NCBI GenBank assembly: GCA_001310715.1
Contig: BAXV01000044.1
Span: 1 to 32,517, forward strand
Direction: 5' to 3'
From: Pseudovibrio sp. JCM 19062
Lineage (GTDB): Bacteria > Pseudomonadota > Alphaproteobacteria > Rhizobiales > Stappiaceae
DNA: 32,517 bases
The notes under the pieces were generated by a model. That model had not been told where the DNA came from. It was given only the letters and a program-made list of their open reading frames with translations, and did no database searches. The first letter of the stretch is position 1, and every line of letters begins with the position of its first letter. Shown in pieces: positions 7,189 through 15,941 of this stretch. Made by a program: the position numbers and the translations under genes.

Positions 7189-8098
7189 ATGATTTCAGGT
7201 GGGAGCTTAGCGGAGTTAGGTAAGCTAGCTGATAAACAAACGACAGATCGCATTCTGTGTTTGCCTGTGTTGGATGTTGAGCCCAACCCCAATCAGGTCC
7301 GAAAAGAGTTTCGGGATATTGATCAACTTGCCGACTCCATTCAGCAAACAGGACTACAGCAGCCTATTCTGGTGTCAGCTAAGAAACAAAACGGCAAGTA
7401 TACAATAGTCAATGGCGAAAGGCGTTGGAGAGCTCATGTTGCGCTGAAGAAGGAAACGATTAAAGCTATCGTCAGCGCTGCTCCGGGCGAAGCTAAGCGC
7501 ATCGAGATGGAGCTAGTTGAGAACATACAGCGAGATAATTTAACACCTCAAGAAATTGGCAATTCACTTGCTAAGTTGGTTTCTTTGGGGTTCAAGCATC
7601 ACGAAGTTGCGAAAATTATCGGGAAGAACCGAGTATACGTGGTGAAACACCTCAAGCTTAACGAGAACCCAACGCTGGTTAAGAAGTTTGCTGAGCGCGG
7701 AGTGTCAGACGCTGAAACTTTAGCTGATCTCGTTAAAATACATAGGGAGTCACCTGCGCTGGCTGAGCAACTGCTCCAATCAACTGACACTGATGTTTTA
7801 AAACGAGAGCATGTACGCACAAAACTGAAACAAGCGAAGTCAACAAAAGTGAACAGAAAGGCATCCGTTGTTGGCAAAGGCATAACAAAAAAAGCCTGCA
7901 TCCCCGAAAGAGATGCCGCAAGTGCGTGTTATCGTTGCTGACGCTGATGTGCGTTATGATGCGGTTTTAGATTTGAGGCAGCTAAGCAGTCGAGAAGGAT
8001 TTGTGCGGGTAAGAAGAGAAAATACAAAACACTCCTTTGAAGTGTCATGTGACTGCGTTGCGGTGGTAGGCGTCTCTCATCAAGCAAGCGCAATTTGA
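7189..8098 (+). CDS. ParB-family DNA-binding protein (frame interrupted in an A run)
   Basis: ATG 7189 with AAGG just before it is the start. Residues 25-115 are a ParB/sulfiredoxin-type domain with GERRW at 76-80 and ENIQRDNLTP at 111-120, followed by a helix-turn-helix at about 133-158 (HHEVAKIIGKNRVYVVKHL). The first frame stops at 7941, but an extra A in the seven-A run 7887-7893 hides a continuation, KKPASPKEMPQVRVIVAD ... to 8098, giving about 303 residues. ParB proteins bind centromere-like sites and use CTP through the GERR region. No ParA gene lies next to it, so it may be a regulator or may work with a distant ParA. It ends the operon starting at mobI. Confidence 0.8.
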
Positions 8099-8164
8099 AA
8101 ACTCCCAAAAAAAACGGAATATTCAAAAAGATTTGAAAACTCCGCTAAAAATAGTAATTTTCAA
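8093..8164. repeat. TTTGAAAA repeats behind the parB-like gene
   Basis: ATTTGAAAACTCC occurs at 8093-8105 (overlapping the parB-like stop) and again at 8131-8143, 38 bases later. An inverted TTTTCAA lies at 8158-8164 and a related ATTCAAAAAG at 8121-8130. The cluster directly after a ParB gene could be a centromere-like binding site, or merely AT-rich repeat sequence. Confidence 0.4.
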
Positions 8165-8168
8165 AAAC

Positions 8169-8192
8169 AGTGGTCCTTGCAAAAGGGCCACT
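8169..8192 (-). terminator. Hairpin terminator for the minus-strand pair
   Basis: A 10-bp stem (AGTGGTCCTT with AAGGGCCACT, one G-T wobble) closes a GCAA tetraloop. On the minus strand it is followed by GTTTTTGAAAATT, giving a short T tail 24 bases past the stop of the gene ending at 8216. On the plus strand no T run follows, so it mainly serves the minus strand. Confidence 0.6.
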
Positions 8193-8215
8193 GAGCCAAG
8201 ATTAACGGGGGGGGG

Positions 8216-8431
8216 TCATTCCCCGCGACAGGATTGCTTCAAGTAGTACGGCATTTGGGTCGTTGTGACAATCCTTTGATCATCTGAAGATGTGTTGCCT
8301 GAGCAGTGCCTGCTCCACGCCTTGCTATACTCAGACAGCTTGAAAGATGGTGGTTCACAAGTTGCCCTGAGTGAGGCCGGTATATTTTGAACCCCAGTTC
8401 TTTGGATGAACTTTATGTCGTTCGAGTCCAT
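8216..8431 (-). CDS. Small hypothetical protein, second gene of a minus-strand pair
   Basis: Protein of 71 residues on the minus strand starting at ATG 8431 with CAGGG about 8 bases upstream, 22 bases after the lipoprotein stop. No signal peptide, membrane segment or known motif is visible; it has three Cys and is polar. Its stop abuts a run of nine G (C on this strand) at 8207-8215. It could be the misread C-terminal part of the lipoprotein gene, since this sequence has many frameshifts, but its own binding site argues for a separate gene. Confidence 0.4.
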   Translation of the reverse strand: MDSNDIKFIQRTGVQNIPASLRATCEPPSFKLSEYSKAWSRHCSGNTSSDDQRIVTTTQMPYYLKQSCRGE

Positions 8432-8453
8432 TCCATGTCCCTGGTTGCAATAC

Positions 8454-8846
8454 CTATCCAGCGTTCTTGCTCGTATATAGATCGCCCATAGATTTCGCTA
8501 TTGGTTCTACCTTTTGCACTGCTGAGAGAGCCGATGAGGATACGATGGGAGGGTAGACCATGGGTACAACTGCTCTATGTGAAGATTGGTTGTCCAAGAC
8601 ATGCACAAAGCCCTCCTGGCGGTATGCAGCACCACCTAAGGATCTCTCGCGGTGAGAAACCTTTGGAGGAGCCGCTTTACTCCGGTTCGACAGCCACATT
8701 TTCCGGTTTGGTTGCTCCATTGCAGCTGTATGGGCTGTTGGTTGTTCATTTTGGCTTACCCAGAATGGTAGCTGGGTTTTCTGGAGCGTATCGCAGCCGC
8801 CAAGTAAAGCTAGAAAGGCGACAGCAAGTGGTTTTGTCGGGTTCAT
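8454..8846 (-). CDS. Small exported lipoprotein, divergent from traI
   Basis: Protein of 130 residues on the minus strand; ATG 8846 has AAGG 7 bases upstream. The N-terminus is a lipoprotein signal: MNPTK, a hydrophobic stretch (PLAVAFLALLGG) and the lipobox LGGC with the lipidated Cys at residue 18. The mature part is polar, low in obvious structure, and contains Val/Pro-rich VVPMVYPPIVSSS. I do not recognise a family. It is transcribed away from traI, so the 165 bases between them hold two divergent promoters. An outer-membrane accessory role in transfer or surface exclusion is possible but unproven. Confidence 0.65.
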   Translation of the reverse strand: MNPTKPLAVAFLALLGGCDTLQKTQLPFWVSQNEQPTAHTAAMEQPNRKMWLSNRSKAAPPKVSHRERSLGGAAYRQEGFVHVLDNQSSHRAVVPMVYPPIVSSSALSAVQKVEPIAKSMGDLYTSKNAG

Positions 8847-9011
8847 GACCAGGCCTTCTGAGTTGAAACTGTGCGATCAATCTAAGACCTGCTATGTCTG
8901 ATCATCGCAGACTGACAACTTATTTTGTGAAATATCCTAGGAATGTGCGTTCCTCGGCCACGAACGCTTCAGTCTTTGGCAAGTTGATCCAAACATCAAG
9001 GATGACCAAAG

Positions 9012-11505
9012 ATGAAGCTGCTCTCACGTTTTTTTGCTACCTAACCGGAAATGGAAGGGCGATACAAAAAGCAAGACTGACTTGGCTGCACAAGGCAAAG
9101 AGCGAGACGATCAGAGCATTGACGATGAGATCCGGAATCTGCCTCGTTATCCGCCTTTTGCTACTGGAATGCCCTCAATCGGCGTGGACAAGATACTCCT
9201 CACTCAAAAAGATCTTCTATTGAAGATAAAGCAGTCTCTTGGACTGCATCCAACGCTCTATGAAGAGCTTGTAGCGCCTGCAGTTAGAAACTATGCGGCC
9301 TATGTGCATCTTCTACCTGCAAGTGAAAGCCATCATCATAGAGGCGCAGGAGGCTATTTCGCCATGGGCTCGAAGTCGCTCAGTTTGCGGCACAGACTGC
9401 CAATGGAGTAATCTTTGCAACAACAGGAACTCCAGCAGAGCGAAGGGAGATTGAGCCCCTTTGGAGAATAGCTTGTTGTCTAGCTGGACTTTGTCATGAC
9501 GTAGGCAAAGCAATGACAGATATTCGTGTGAGGACAGAGGATGGTGGGTTGGAGTGGAACCCGTACACCAGTTCTCTTAGCGACTGGCTCTCAAATAATG
9601 ATATCGAGCGTTACTTTCTGAGTTGGTATCACAACAGACATAAGCAGCATGAGAATTTTGCTGCACTGGCAGTTAATCAGATTGTGACGCCTGCGATCCT
9701 CGGGAAGCTTAGTGATCGTGGGCCAGAGATACTTCGAGAGTTGCTTGTTGCGATCAATGGAACAGGTGTCTCAAATCCGGTTGCAAAACAGGTGCTATCG
9801 GCTGACCAGGCAAGTGTTCAGCGCGATCTCAGATTGAATCGTTTGGACATCGACCAATACTCTTATGGTGTGCCGATTGAACGGTACGTGATTGATGCAC
9901 TGCGTCGTCTGGTGAGTAGTGGACAGTTACAGGTCAATAAGATCGGGGGGAGGGTCTGGCACACAAAGGAAGGAACATTTTTGGTTTGGCCACCCACGGT
10001 GCGAACTGTTCACGACCTTTTAAAGGAAGACAACATTCCAGGTGTTCCGAAAGACCCACATACATTAGCTGATATATTGATTGAAAAAGGCATTGCACTG
10101 GCGCCGAACGACGACGCTAATCTTCGCTATCATAAGATATTGCCAAAGCCACCGGAACAAACCGAAATCTGCCTATCGAGCCCTATTACAGTTTTAAAGG
10201 TTGTCAGTGAATACGTGTTCTCAAATGAGCTGCCGCCAACAGTTGAACTAAAGGGCTTCGAAGAGCCTAAACCTGCCCTCGATCAGAGCACTCAAACAGT
10301 AGAGCATCACGAGTATGATTATGACCCGTTGACGGGAGAGTTTCCAATGGACCCGGAAGAAATAGAGTTTTCGCCAGTTGCGGATTATTTTGATGCGGGA
10401 CCGCCACAGGACAAAATTGAGATTGCTCAAGAATACTCTTCAACGGAACATGGGATCCAAAAAGAGGGTGACGATGATGCAACCAGCTCTGTTGTGCCAA
10501 TGGCACCGGAGAAGCAGATATCCGAACCCAAAACAGCAGTTGCGACACCGGCCGATACAGCCAATCGCTTGACGGAGCATTTACAGCAAAATGTAAGCCG
10601 ACGACATAAAAAAAAGAACAAAAGAACAAAGCTCTTTCTCAGCCTGACAGACCCAATAAAATTCATAATGAAGAAACAAAGGGGCAAGCGCACATAAAGT
10701 GGGTGGATGTGTCAAAGGAAGATAAACCTTCAAGCGAACCTATCTCAGATATGGTTGAGAAGCCTGAGGCAGCTGGCTTATCCCCTCAAGCTGCTCTGAA
10801 GCAATTCCTGAGTAAGAATGATGCAGTAGCGGACCTATTGATTGCAATTGCGGACAAAGCGAGCTCAGAGCAAGGGAAGGGTGTGGATCGATTTCTCTGG
10901 CATGGAAAGAAGCTTTGTCTGGTATGGCCATCCTTCTCAAACAATATTGGTGAGCCCCTCAAGCTGCTTGCACTTCTCAACGCGGCTGGGGTGGTCGAAC
11001 CAGACCGTTTTAGTACAGGCAGAGCAACGCAAAAGGTAGGTGGCACCGATTGCTTGGTTCTAACAATACAGACCTCTCAATTTATGTCCGACTTAGTTCC
11101 TCAACCTTCTGTAACTGGCGGCGAGAAAACGGATAGTGTCGACAATAGTCTTGCCGTGGATGATGAAACAGAGGCTTCTCAACAAGAACCAGATCATATT
11201 CCTGAAAAGGAAAAAAAACACAGAGAGAAGCAAAGGCGCGGCGGAGCGGTACAGTGCGCCCACGGGCTATCGATAGCATTAGAGCTTTGAAAGAGATGAT
11301 TATTGCACGAGAGGGTAGGTGGCTTCGTTCCAATGTGCAGGTAGAGGGTGATGATCTGGTCACCAGTGCTGATGCCCTGCAAGAGATTATCAAAGAAAGC
11401 CCTAGTCTTAAACGGTTTCAATTGGTGCAGTTGCTTGGTGAGGAGGGGTTTGACTTGATTTCTGAAAACAACACTTTGCGATTAAAGGGGGCAGCGAATG
11501 ATTAA
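9012..11505 (+). CDS. traI: TraI, MOBH-family relaxase (frame interrupted at four places)
   Basis: Joined protein of about 830 residues starting MKLLSRF at ATG 9012 (AAGGA nine bases upstream). Apparent shifts: extra T in the T run 9029-9035, a missing base near 9348, and a missing A in each of the A runs 10608-10615 and 11211-11218. The N-terminal TraI_2/MOBH relaxase domain shows PRYPPFATGMP, LLPASESHHHRGAGG, then HGLEVAQFAA and LAGLCHDVGK, the HD-type metal-binding motifs of this family. A long charged linker (about 390-560) leads to a C-terminal domain of the TraI_2_C type (AALKQFL ... FLWHGKKLCLVWP). It nicks oriT and pilots the strand to TraD. Its last codons overlap the TraD start. Confidence 0.93.
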
Positions 11506-13372
11506 GTACAATCCAACGGAGTATGAAGTTCCTTGGCGCCCGAATTATGAGATGTGGGCTATATCAGGTTGGGTGTCGTCGTCAGCGCTTGCGTTGATGG
11601 TTCAACAGGTCTCCATGATGCCTGAAGATCCATTCTACTGGATGGCCGGTATCTGTGGTGCAATGGGGCTGGTGCGCTTACCAGCCGCATGGCGCCTTAA
11701 TCGGTTGCAGAAAAACCTTGGTGGTCGAGAACTTGAGTTTATCAACTTTGATGAACTCAAGAACAAAATGGGCAGTGACGGTAATCATGTCTGGTACGGC
11801 AAGGGGTTTGATTGGGAGAACCGGCACGCACAGCGCGTGTTTGAGATCACCAAGAGGGATTGGGCAACGTTTACCAAAAATCTTCACCAGAAGCCCTTAA
11901 AACTACCTTTCATGAAACAGAAGGATAGTGATCAAAACAAGAACATTGGACAGCCTTGGATTCATGGGGTAGAGCCAAGTGAAGGTGATATTTTCCAACC
12001 GATGGGACATGTGGAAGGCCATACGCTCGTCATTGGAACTACGGGTGCTGGAAAGACGCGATTGTTTGATATCGCAATTTCTCAGGCTATTGCCCGCAAC
12101 GAGCCTGTGGTGATCGTAGATCCCAAGGGCGACAAAGAAATGGCCCACAATGCAAAACAAGCATGTATAGCCCTTGGGCAACCGGATCGCTTCGTTAGTT
12201 TCCATCCAGCGTTCCCAGATCAATCTATTCGTATAGACCCGATGAAGAACTTCACAAGAGGCACACAGTTGGCGAGTCGGATTGCGGCTTTGCTACCGTC
12301 GGCTGGCGGCGGGATCGATCCGTTTGCTCAGTTTTCCTGGAGCGCTCTCAACAATATCGTGCAGGGTCTACTTATCATTCATGCCGCACCCAATTTGAGG
12401 CTCATAAAGCAATACCTAGAAGGTGGTGCTGCAAAGCTTGTTGAGCTGGCGGTTATTTCATACGCAGGGAAAGTGCTTCCCAATGGTGAAGATGAAGCTA
12501 AGCGGTTTATTTCTGAAAAGGACAAAGCATCCGTGGATAGGAGGGCCAAGGCGATGGCGGCGTTCTACGCCAAAAAGCTTCAATCGCACAGTCCAAACTC
12601 TGATCTGGAAGGACTTCTGTCTATGTACCAACATGACAGAACACACTTTGCCAAGATGGTATCCTCGCTGTTACCTATTATGAATATGCTAACCAGTGGG
12701 GAGATCGGCGCTTTGCTTTCTCCTGATCCGGAAGACCTGGATGATGAGCGGCCGATTATGAGTTTTGGGCAGCTGATCAACAACAACTGTGTAACCTATT
12801 TGGGTTTGGACTCACTGACTGATAATATGGTCGCGCAAGCTATCGGATCTCTGATGCTTGCTGATCTAGCAGCATTAGCTGGTGATCGATATAACTATGG
12901 TCAGGATCTTGCACCGGTAAATGTCTTTGTAGATGAAGCTTCAGAAGTAATGAACGTGCCGTTCATTCAACTTCTAAACAAGGGTCGCGGTGCACTCCTT
13001 CGCCTCTTTGTAGCAACGCAAACAACATCGGATATGGAAGATAAATTAGGGTCTAAAGCACGAGCTATGATGGTTCTGGGAAACCTGAACAACACATTTG
13101 CGTTGCGAACTATTGATAGTGATACTCAAGAGTATCTTGCTCAGAATTTGCCTAAAACTCGGGTCAATTACGTGATGAGAACACAGGGGCAAAACACTGA
13201 TTCAAATCATCCAATTTTGCACGGAGGGAACCAAGGAGAACGCCTTATGGAGGAAGAAGCGGAGATATTCCCATCTCAATTAATGGGGATGCTGCCAAAC
13301 CTTGAATTTATTGCTAAAATATCGGCTGGTCGTATTGTAAAAGGTCGAATCCCTATTTTGAAAGCAGAGTGA
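11498..13372 (+). CDS. traD: TraD, type IV coupling ATPase
   Basis: Intact protein of 624 residues. Two hydrophobic segments near the N-terminus (about 20-40 and 47-65) anchor it in the inner membrane. The ATPase domain has Walker A GTTGAGKT at 180-187, DPKGDKE shortly after, and Walker B VFVDEAS with D479-E480, then GRGALLRLFVATQT. It is a VirD4/TraD-type coupling protein that hands the TraI-bound strand to the channel. Length fits the SXT/IncC TraD family. GGGGG precedes the ATG, which overlaps the end of traI by eight bases. Confidence 0.95.
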   Translation: MIKYNPTEYEVPWRPNYEMWAISGWVSSSALALMVQQVSMMPEDPFYWMAGICGAMGLVRLPAAWRLNRLQKNLGGRELEFINFDELKNKMGSDGNHVWYGKGFDWENRHAQRVFEITKRDWATFTKNLHQKPLKLPFMKQKDSDQNKNIGQPWIHGVEPSEGDIFQPMGHVEGHTLVIGTTGAGKTRLFDIAISQAIARNEPVVIVDPKGDKEMAHNAKQACIALGQPDRFVSFHPAFPDQSIRIDPMKNFTRGTQLASRIAALLPSAGGGIDPFAQFSWSALNNIVQGLLIIHAAPNLRLIKQYLEGGAAKLVELAVISYAGKVLPNGEDEAKRFISEKDKASVDRRAKAMAAFYAKKLQSHSPNSDLEGLLSMYQHDRTHFAKMVSSLLPIMNMLTSGEIGALLSPDPEDLDDERPIMSFGQLINNNCVTYLGLDSLTDNMVAQAIGSLMLADLAALAGDRYNYGQDLAPVNVFVDEASEVMNVPFIQLLNKGRGALLRLFVATQTTSDMEDKLGSKARAMMVLGNLNNTFALRTIDSDTQEYLAQNLPKTRVNYVMRTQGQNTDSNHPILHGGNQGERLMEEEAEIFPSQLMGMLPNLEFIAKISAGRIVKGRIPILKAE

Positions 13373-14012
13373 TTGAAACCGCTGACATGAACAACTTTGC
13401 CCTAAATGTCGTAAAGCCTGATTTATCGACAGGTGAAGTTTATTTGCGTGTGCGCAAGGAGATAATGCCCCCAGAGCCTGATGGCAGTAGCGCAGGTAGT
13501 GTTTTAGAATATGAATTGCCAATTGCATTTGACGTAATTCAAAACGTTTGTCGTATATATGGCGATAGCGCCTATCTTGGTGAAAGACGGTTGGTTTCCG
13601 TTTTGGTGGACAATGCCCTGCAAGCGTATGAAAACCTGATCTACCGGACAAACTCATTGGAAAGCACGCAAGCAATGCGGTTGGCTGTTTTCGTCTCAAG
13701 CCTTGTTACACAGATTGCAGAAGTCTCAAAGTGCCGCATAAAATGTGCTTCAGGCGGGATGTGGAACCGCTGTTCGGTTCGTCCCTTGAGGCGTTCTGTC
13801 GGGGTAATAGTGGTCCATTTTCATGGCATCAGGCTAGTTTGCCGAATGTAGATGAATACAAGGTGCTTACGTATCGGGATATAACAACGAGAAAGGTCAC
13901 TCGACTGTTGTTAAGGAACGAATATGAGCAAGCCGTTTGTATGGGCGATGTTGGCGCTTTCACTCCAGATCCTGGCTATCGTGATTTTGATACCGGGGAA
14001 TTGGACACATAA
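13369..14012 (+). CDS. Conserved hypothetical transfer-region protein between TraD and TraJ (frame interrupted)
   Basis: It begins at GTG 13369 overlapping the traD stop, or at ATG 13387. A base is missing near 13725; the joined frame runs VTQIAEVSK to VPHKMCFRRDVEPLFGSSLEAF and on to 14012, about 214 residues. The protein is soluble, with no signal peptide or membrane segment and no motif I recognise. The frame as read overlaps the following traJ-like gene by 89 bases, which is unusual. One more missing base near 13920 would end it at an ATGA overlap with traJ instead (stop about 13927). Position in the traI-traD operon suggests a cytoplasmic transfer accessory role. Confidence 0.6.
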
Positions 14013-14561
14013 GGCTGTTACAAGCGAGTTGGCACTAATCGAATCTGCCTTGGCGAGGAAACTGCCAATTGGGTACAAGACAGGGCATCCAGTTGGTATG
14101 TCACAGCCTTCATAGATACCGGAATTCAAGAAGAAGCGTACCGCTTACTTATCCCAACAGCAGAACAGAAGCGTCGGTCAGTCGGGTTGGAGAACATGGG
14201 GGATTGGTGGTTTCCTTTGGTCGAGGATCGGTTAAATGGTTTATTTGCCACCATTTATCATTTGCTCATTCGTGTATCGCTTTTTGTGGTCTGGTCTCCA
14301 TACATGGCGCTGATCTTTGCTCCAGCTCTTTTTGATGGTTGGATGATGCGTAGTGTTAAGCAAACAAACTTCCAATACGCCAGCCCTGTCGTTCACCGGT
14401 ATGGAGTCAGGGGTGTTGCGTTTGTTGTTTTTGCGATGGTCTTCGCTTTCACCTTACCAATAGCTTTGGATCCTCGTATCATTCCTGTTGCACTCATACT
14501 GGTTGCGATTTGTCTCGGTTTGATCGTTAGTAACATGCAAAAAAAGAATATAAATCAATGA
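13924..14561 (+). CDS. TraJ-like inner-membrane protein (DUF4400-type, frame interrupted)
   Basis: ATG 13924 with AAGGA six bases upstream. A G appears missing near 14053; the joined protein of about 213 residues continues GEETANWVQDRASSWYVTAF to VGLENMGDWWFPLVEDR and to the stop at 14561. Four hydrophobic segments are visible: about 5-25, then ATIYHLLIRVSLFVVWSPYM, then a V-x-F-x-x-V-F-A-F segment and a final ILVAICLGLIVS. The topology and motif FDGWMMRSVKQTNF-x-Y-x-S-P-V-V-H fit the DUF4400 proteins found after TraD in SXT/IncC elements, annotated TraJ or OrfJ and required for transfer. It is unrelated to the F-plasmid regulator TraJ. Confidence 0.75.
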
Positions 14562-14568
14562 CGTATAG

Positions 14569-14592
14569 GAGGTGTTCGCATGCGAACACCTC
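14569..14592. promoter_or_regulatory. Perfect 24-bp palindrome after the traJ-like gene
   Basis: GAGGTGTTCGCA followed by its exact reverse complement, starting 8 bases after the traJ-like stop. No T tail follows, so it is not a standard terminator. It contains part of an AGGAGG sequence and, at its centre, an ATG. It could be a dimeric protein's operator or an RNA hairpin that covers a translation start. Confidence 0.65.
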
Positions 14593-14693
14593 GCGCTTAC
14601 GAGTGTATTTGGTGCCAGCTTCACGATGTTGATGCGTTGGTGTGTGGCCTAAGTTGTCACCCTATTTCCCTGAAAAGGAAACCAGCCTTGTAG
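14580..14693 (+). CDS. Possible 37-residue Cys-pair miniprotein
   Basis: AGGAGG at 14567-14572 lies 7 bases before ATG 14580, an excellent start signal, but the product is only 37 residues. It contains C-x2-C (ECIWC) and C-x3-C (CGLSC) pairs plus two His, a spacing that could bind zinc. Both start codon and binding site lie in the 24-bp palindrome, so translation may be controlled by the hairpin. Because the window has many indels, the frame might really extend further. I recognise no family. Confidence 0.3.
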   Translation: MRTPRAYECIWCQLHDVDALVCGLSCHPISLKRKPAL

Positions 14694-15062
14694 TGTTGGT
14701 GCATTGTCGGGGGGGGATGACATGGAGGGAGGTGCAAACTGCGCACTTTCGGCCCTCTTAAGAAGACAATTAATAAAATAATACAAAAGCTTATTGAGGT
14801 CTTGCGTTTGCGCAAGAATGATTTTGCGCATGCATGTGATGCCAGCGCTGCGATGATGTGTGCCAGAGAGCAGAAATAGTCCTGCCTGTACCTTCCTGAA
14901 TTGGGAATTGTCCGTTCGACGTGTGGCTGACCATCACCAATTGAGCAGTCGCGCTCACTTAAAGAAGGGGGAACTTAAAAAAAATAACGAAATGCGCCCG
15001 CTGCTGCGCTCAGGAAATTGGCAAGTCGCTATTTTAATTGAGACGAAAAAGCGAGGCAAGTG
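14694..15062. other. Upstream region of the traL operon, no clear gene
   Basis: These 369 bases hold no convincing gene. There is a run of eight G at 14709-14716, an AT-rich promoter-like stretch at about 14765-14795, and a hairpin CTTGCG-TTTG-CGCAAG at 14801-14816 followed by a further TTTGCGCA. A 67-codon open frame from GTG 14860 ends exactly over the traL start (TGATG), but it lacks a ribosome binding site and a recognisable product. The traL promoter, probably activator-dependent, should be here. Confidence 0.4.
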
Positions 15063-15341
15063 ATGAAACCAGTGCAAATCCCAAGCGTGTCGATGATCCA
15101 TCCATGTGTTGCTTTGGTCTCTTGATGAAGTGGCCCCGATCTTCATCGCCCTCTTTTTCGGAGTGCTGCTGGGGAAGGCTCATTACCTAATACCGATTGG
15201 TCTTATCGGAGCGCAGGTATATCGCCGCGTACGCGAAGGAAACCCCGATGGTTTATGTACCACGCTATCTATTGGGTTGGCCTGACCCCGCAGCTATGTC
15301 GGTCGTTCCGCAATCCGTTTGTGCGGAGGTATTTCCCGTGA
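15063..15341 (+). CDS. traL: TraL, inner-membrane mating-pair protein (three frame interruptions)
   Basis: ATG 15063, AGG upstream. Read literally, the frame stops after about 20 codons. Restoring one base near 15085 (C run), one near 15115 (T run) and one near 15250 (T run) gives a coherent protein of about 93 residues: MKPVQIPKRVDDP, CCFWSLDE, a hydrophobic segment (VAPIFIALFFGVLLG), a second one (LIPIGLIGAQVYRRV), then EGNPDGFMYHAIYWVGL and NPFVRRYFP. These are the usual TraL family features, including the R-x-G-x-P-D-G and N-P-x-x-R-R-F/Y motifs. TraL is an early assembly component of F-type channels. The stop overlaps the traE start. Confidence 0.8.
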
Positions 15342-15921
15342 AACTTCAGAGATTCCTCAATACGTGGGATGGAACCAAAATGGAGAATCGGTGGAACCGG
15401 CTCCTGTTACTTGGGTTCATCCTCTTGACCATCCTGCTCGCTGTTCTTGTGTTCAAGAAAGACACCGTTGTGGTGCTTCAGCCTTGGTCTTTGACTGAGG
15501 AGGCAGAAGTTATGAAGTCAAGCAGCACTCAGAGCTACAAGGAAGCTTGGGCTGGGCAATGGCCATGCTCATGGGAAATGTGACACCAGCAAGTGTCGAT
15601 CTGGTTGAAGAGCGCGTTGGGCCGCTCTTGCACCCCTCAATTTATGAGGACGTGATCTTGGCCATCAATCTCCAGGCAGAGGAGATCAAAGCAGACCGTG
15701 TCTCCATGCGTTTTGAACCTCGATTGCTTGAGTATGAACCGAGCTCAAACAAGGTTTTTGTCTATGGAACCTCATTCATGAGAGCTCCTTCCGGCACTGA
15801 GCGACGTACCGACCGCACATACGAATACATCGTTGAAGTCTCTGCTTATGCCCCAGTAATCACTGGCATGCAGACCTATGAAGGACGCCCGCGCACCGCC
15901 CGCGTTCTGAAAAAGAAATAG
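15338..15921 (+). CDS. traE: TraE, VirB8-like inner-membrane assembly protein (one frame interruption)
   Basis: GTG 15338 with GGAGG 8 bases upstream, overlapping the traL stop. One G is missing near 15550, where WGWAMAMLMGNVTPASVDLV is restored. The joined protein of about 195 residues has a single transmembrane segment at about 23-42 (LLLLGFILLTILLAVLVF) and a periplasmic domain ending in GMQTYEGRPRTARVLKKK, typical of TraE of F-type systems. TraE is a bitopic scaffold protein of the mating channel, comparable to VirB8. Confidence 0.9.
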
Positions 15922-15941
15922 AGTAAAGGGCGTAATAGCAA

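Noticed and set aside
7887..7893. Seven-A run in the parB-like gene as a programmed frameshift or slippage site
   Set aside because: The same kind of break occurs in at least a dozen other genes, also outside homopolymers, so sequence error is the simpler cause.
8974..15030. Shared TTGGCAAGTYG shortly before traI (about 8977) and traL (about 15018) as an activator box
   Set aside because: Distances to the start codons differ, it is not found before the giant-protein genes, and I cannot match it with confidence to a known SetCD or AcaCD site.
14860..15063. A 67-codon open frame ending at the traL start
   Set aside because: The overlap with traL is suggestive, but there is no binding site and no family feature, so I keep it only as a note in the intergenic entry.
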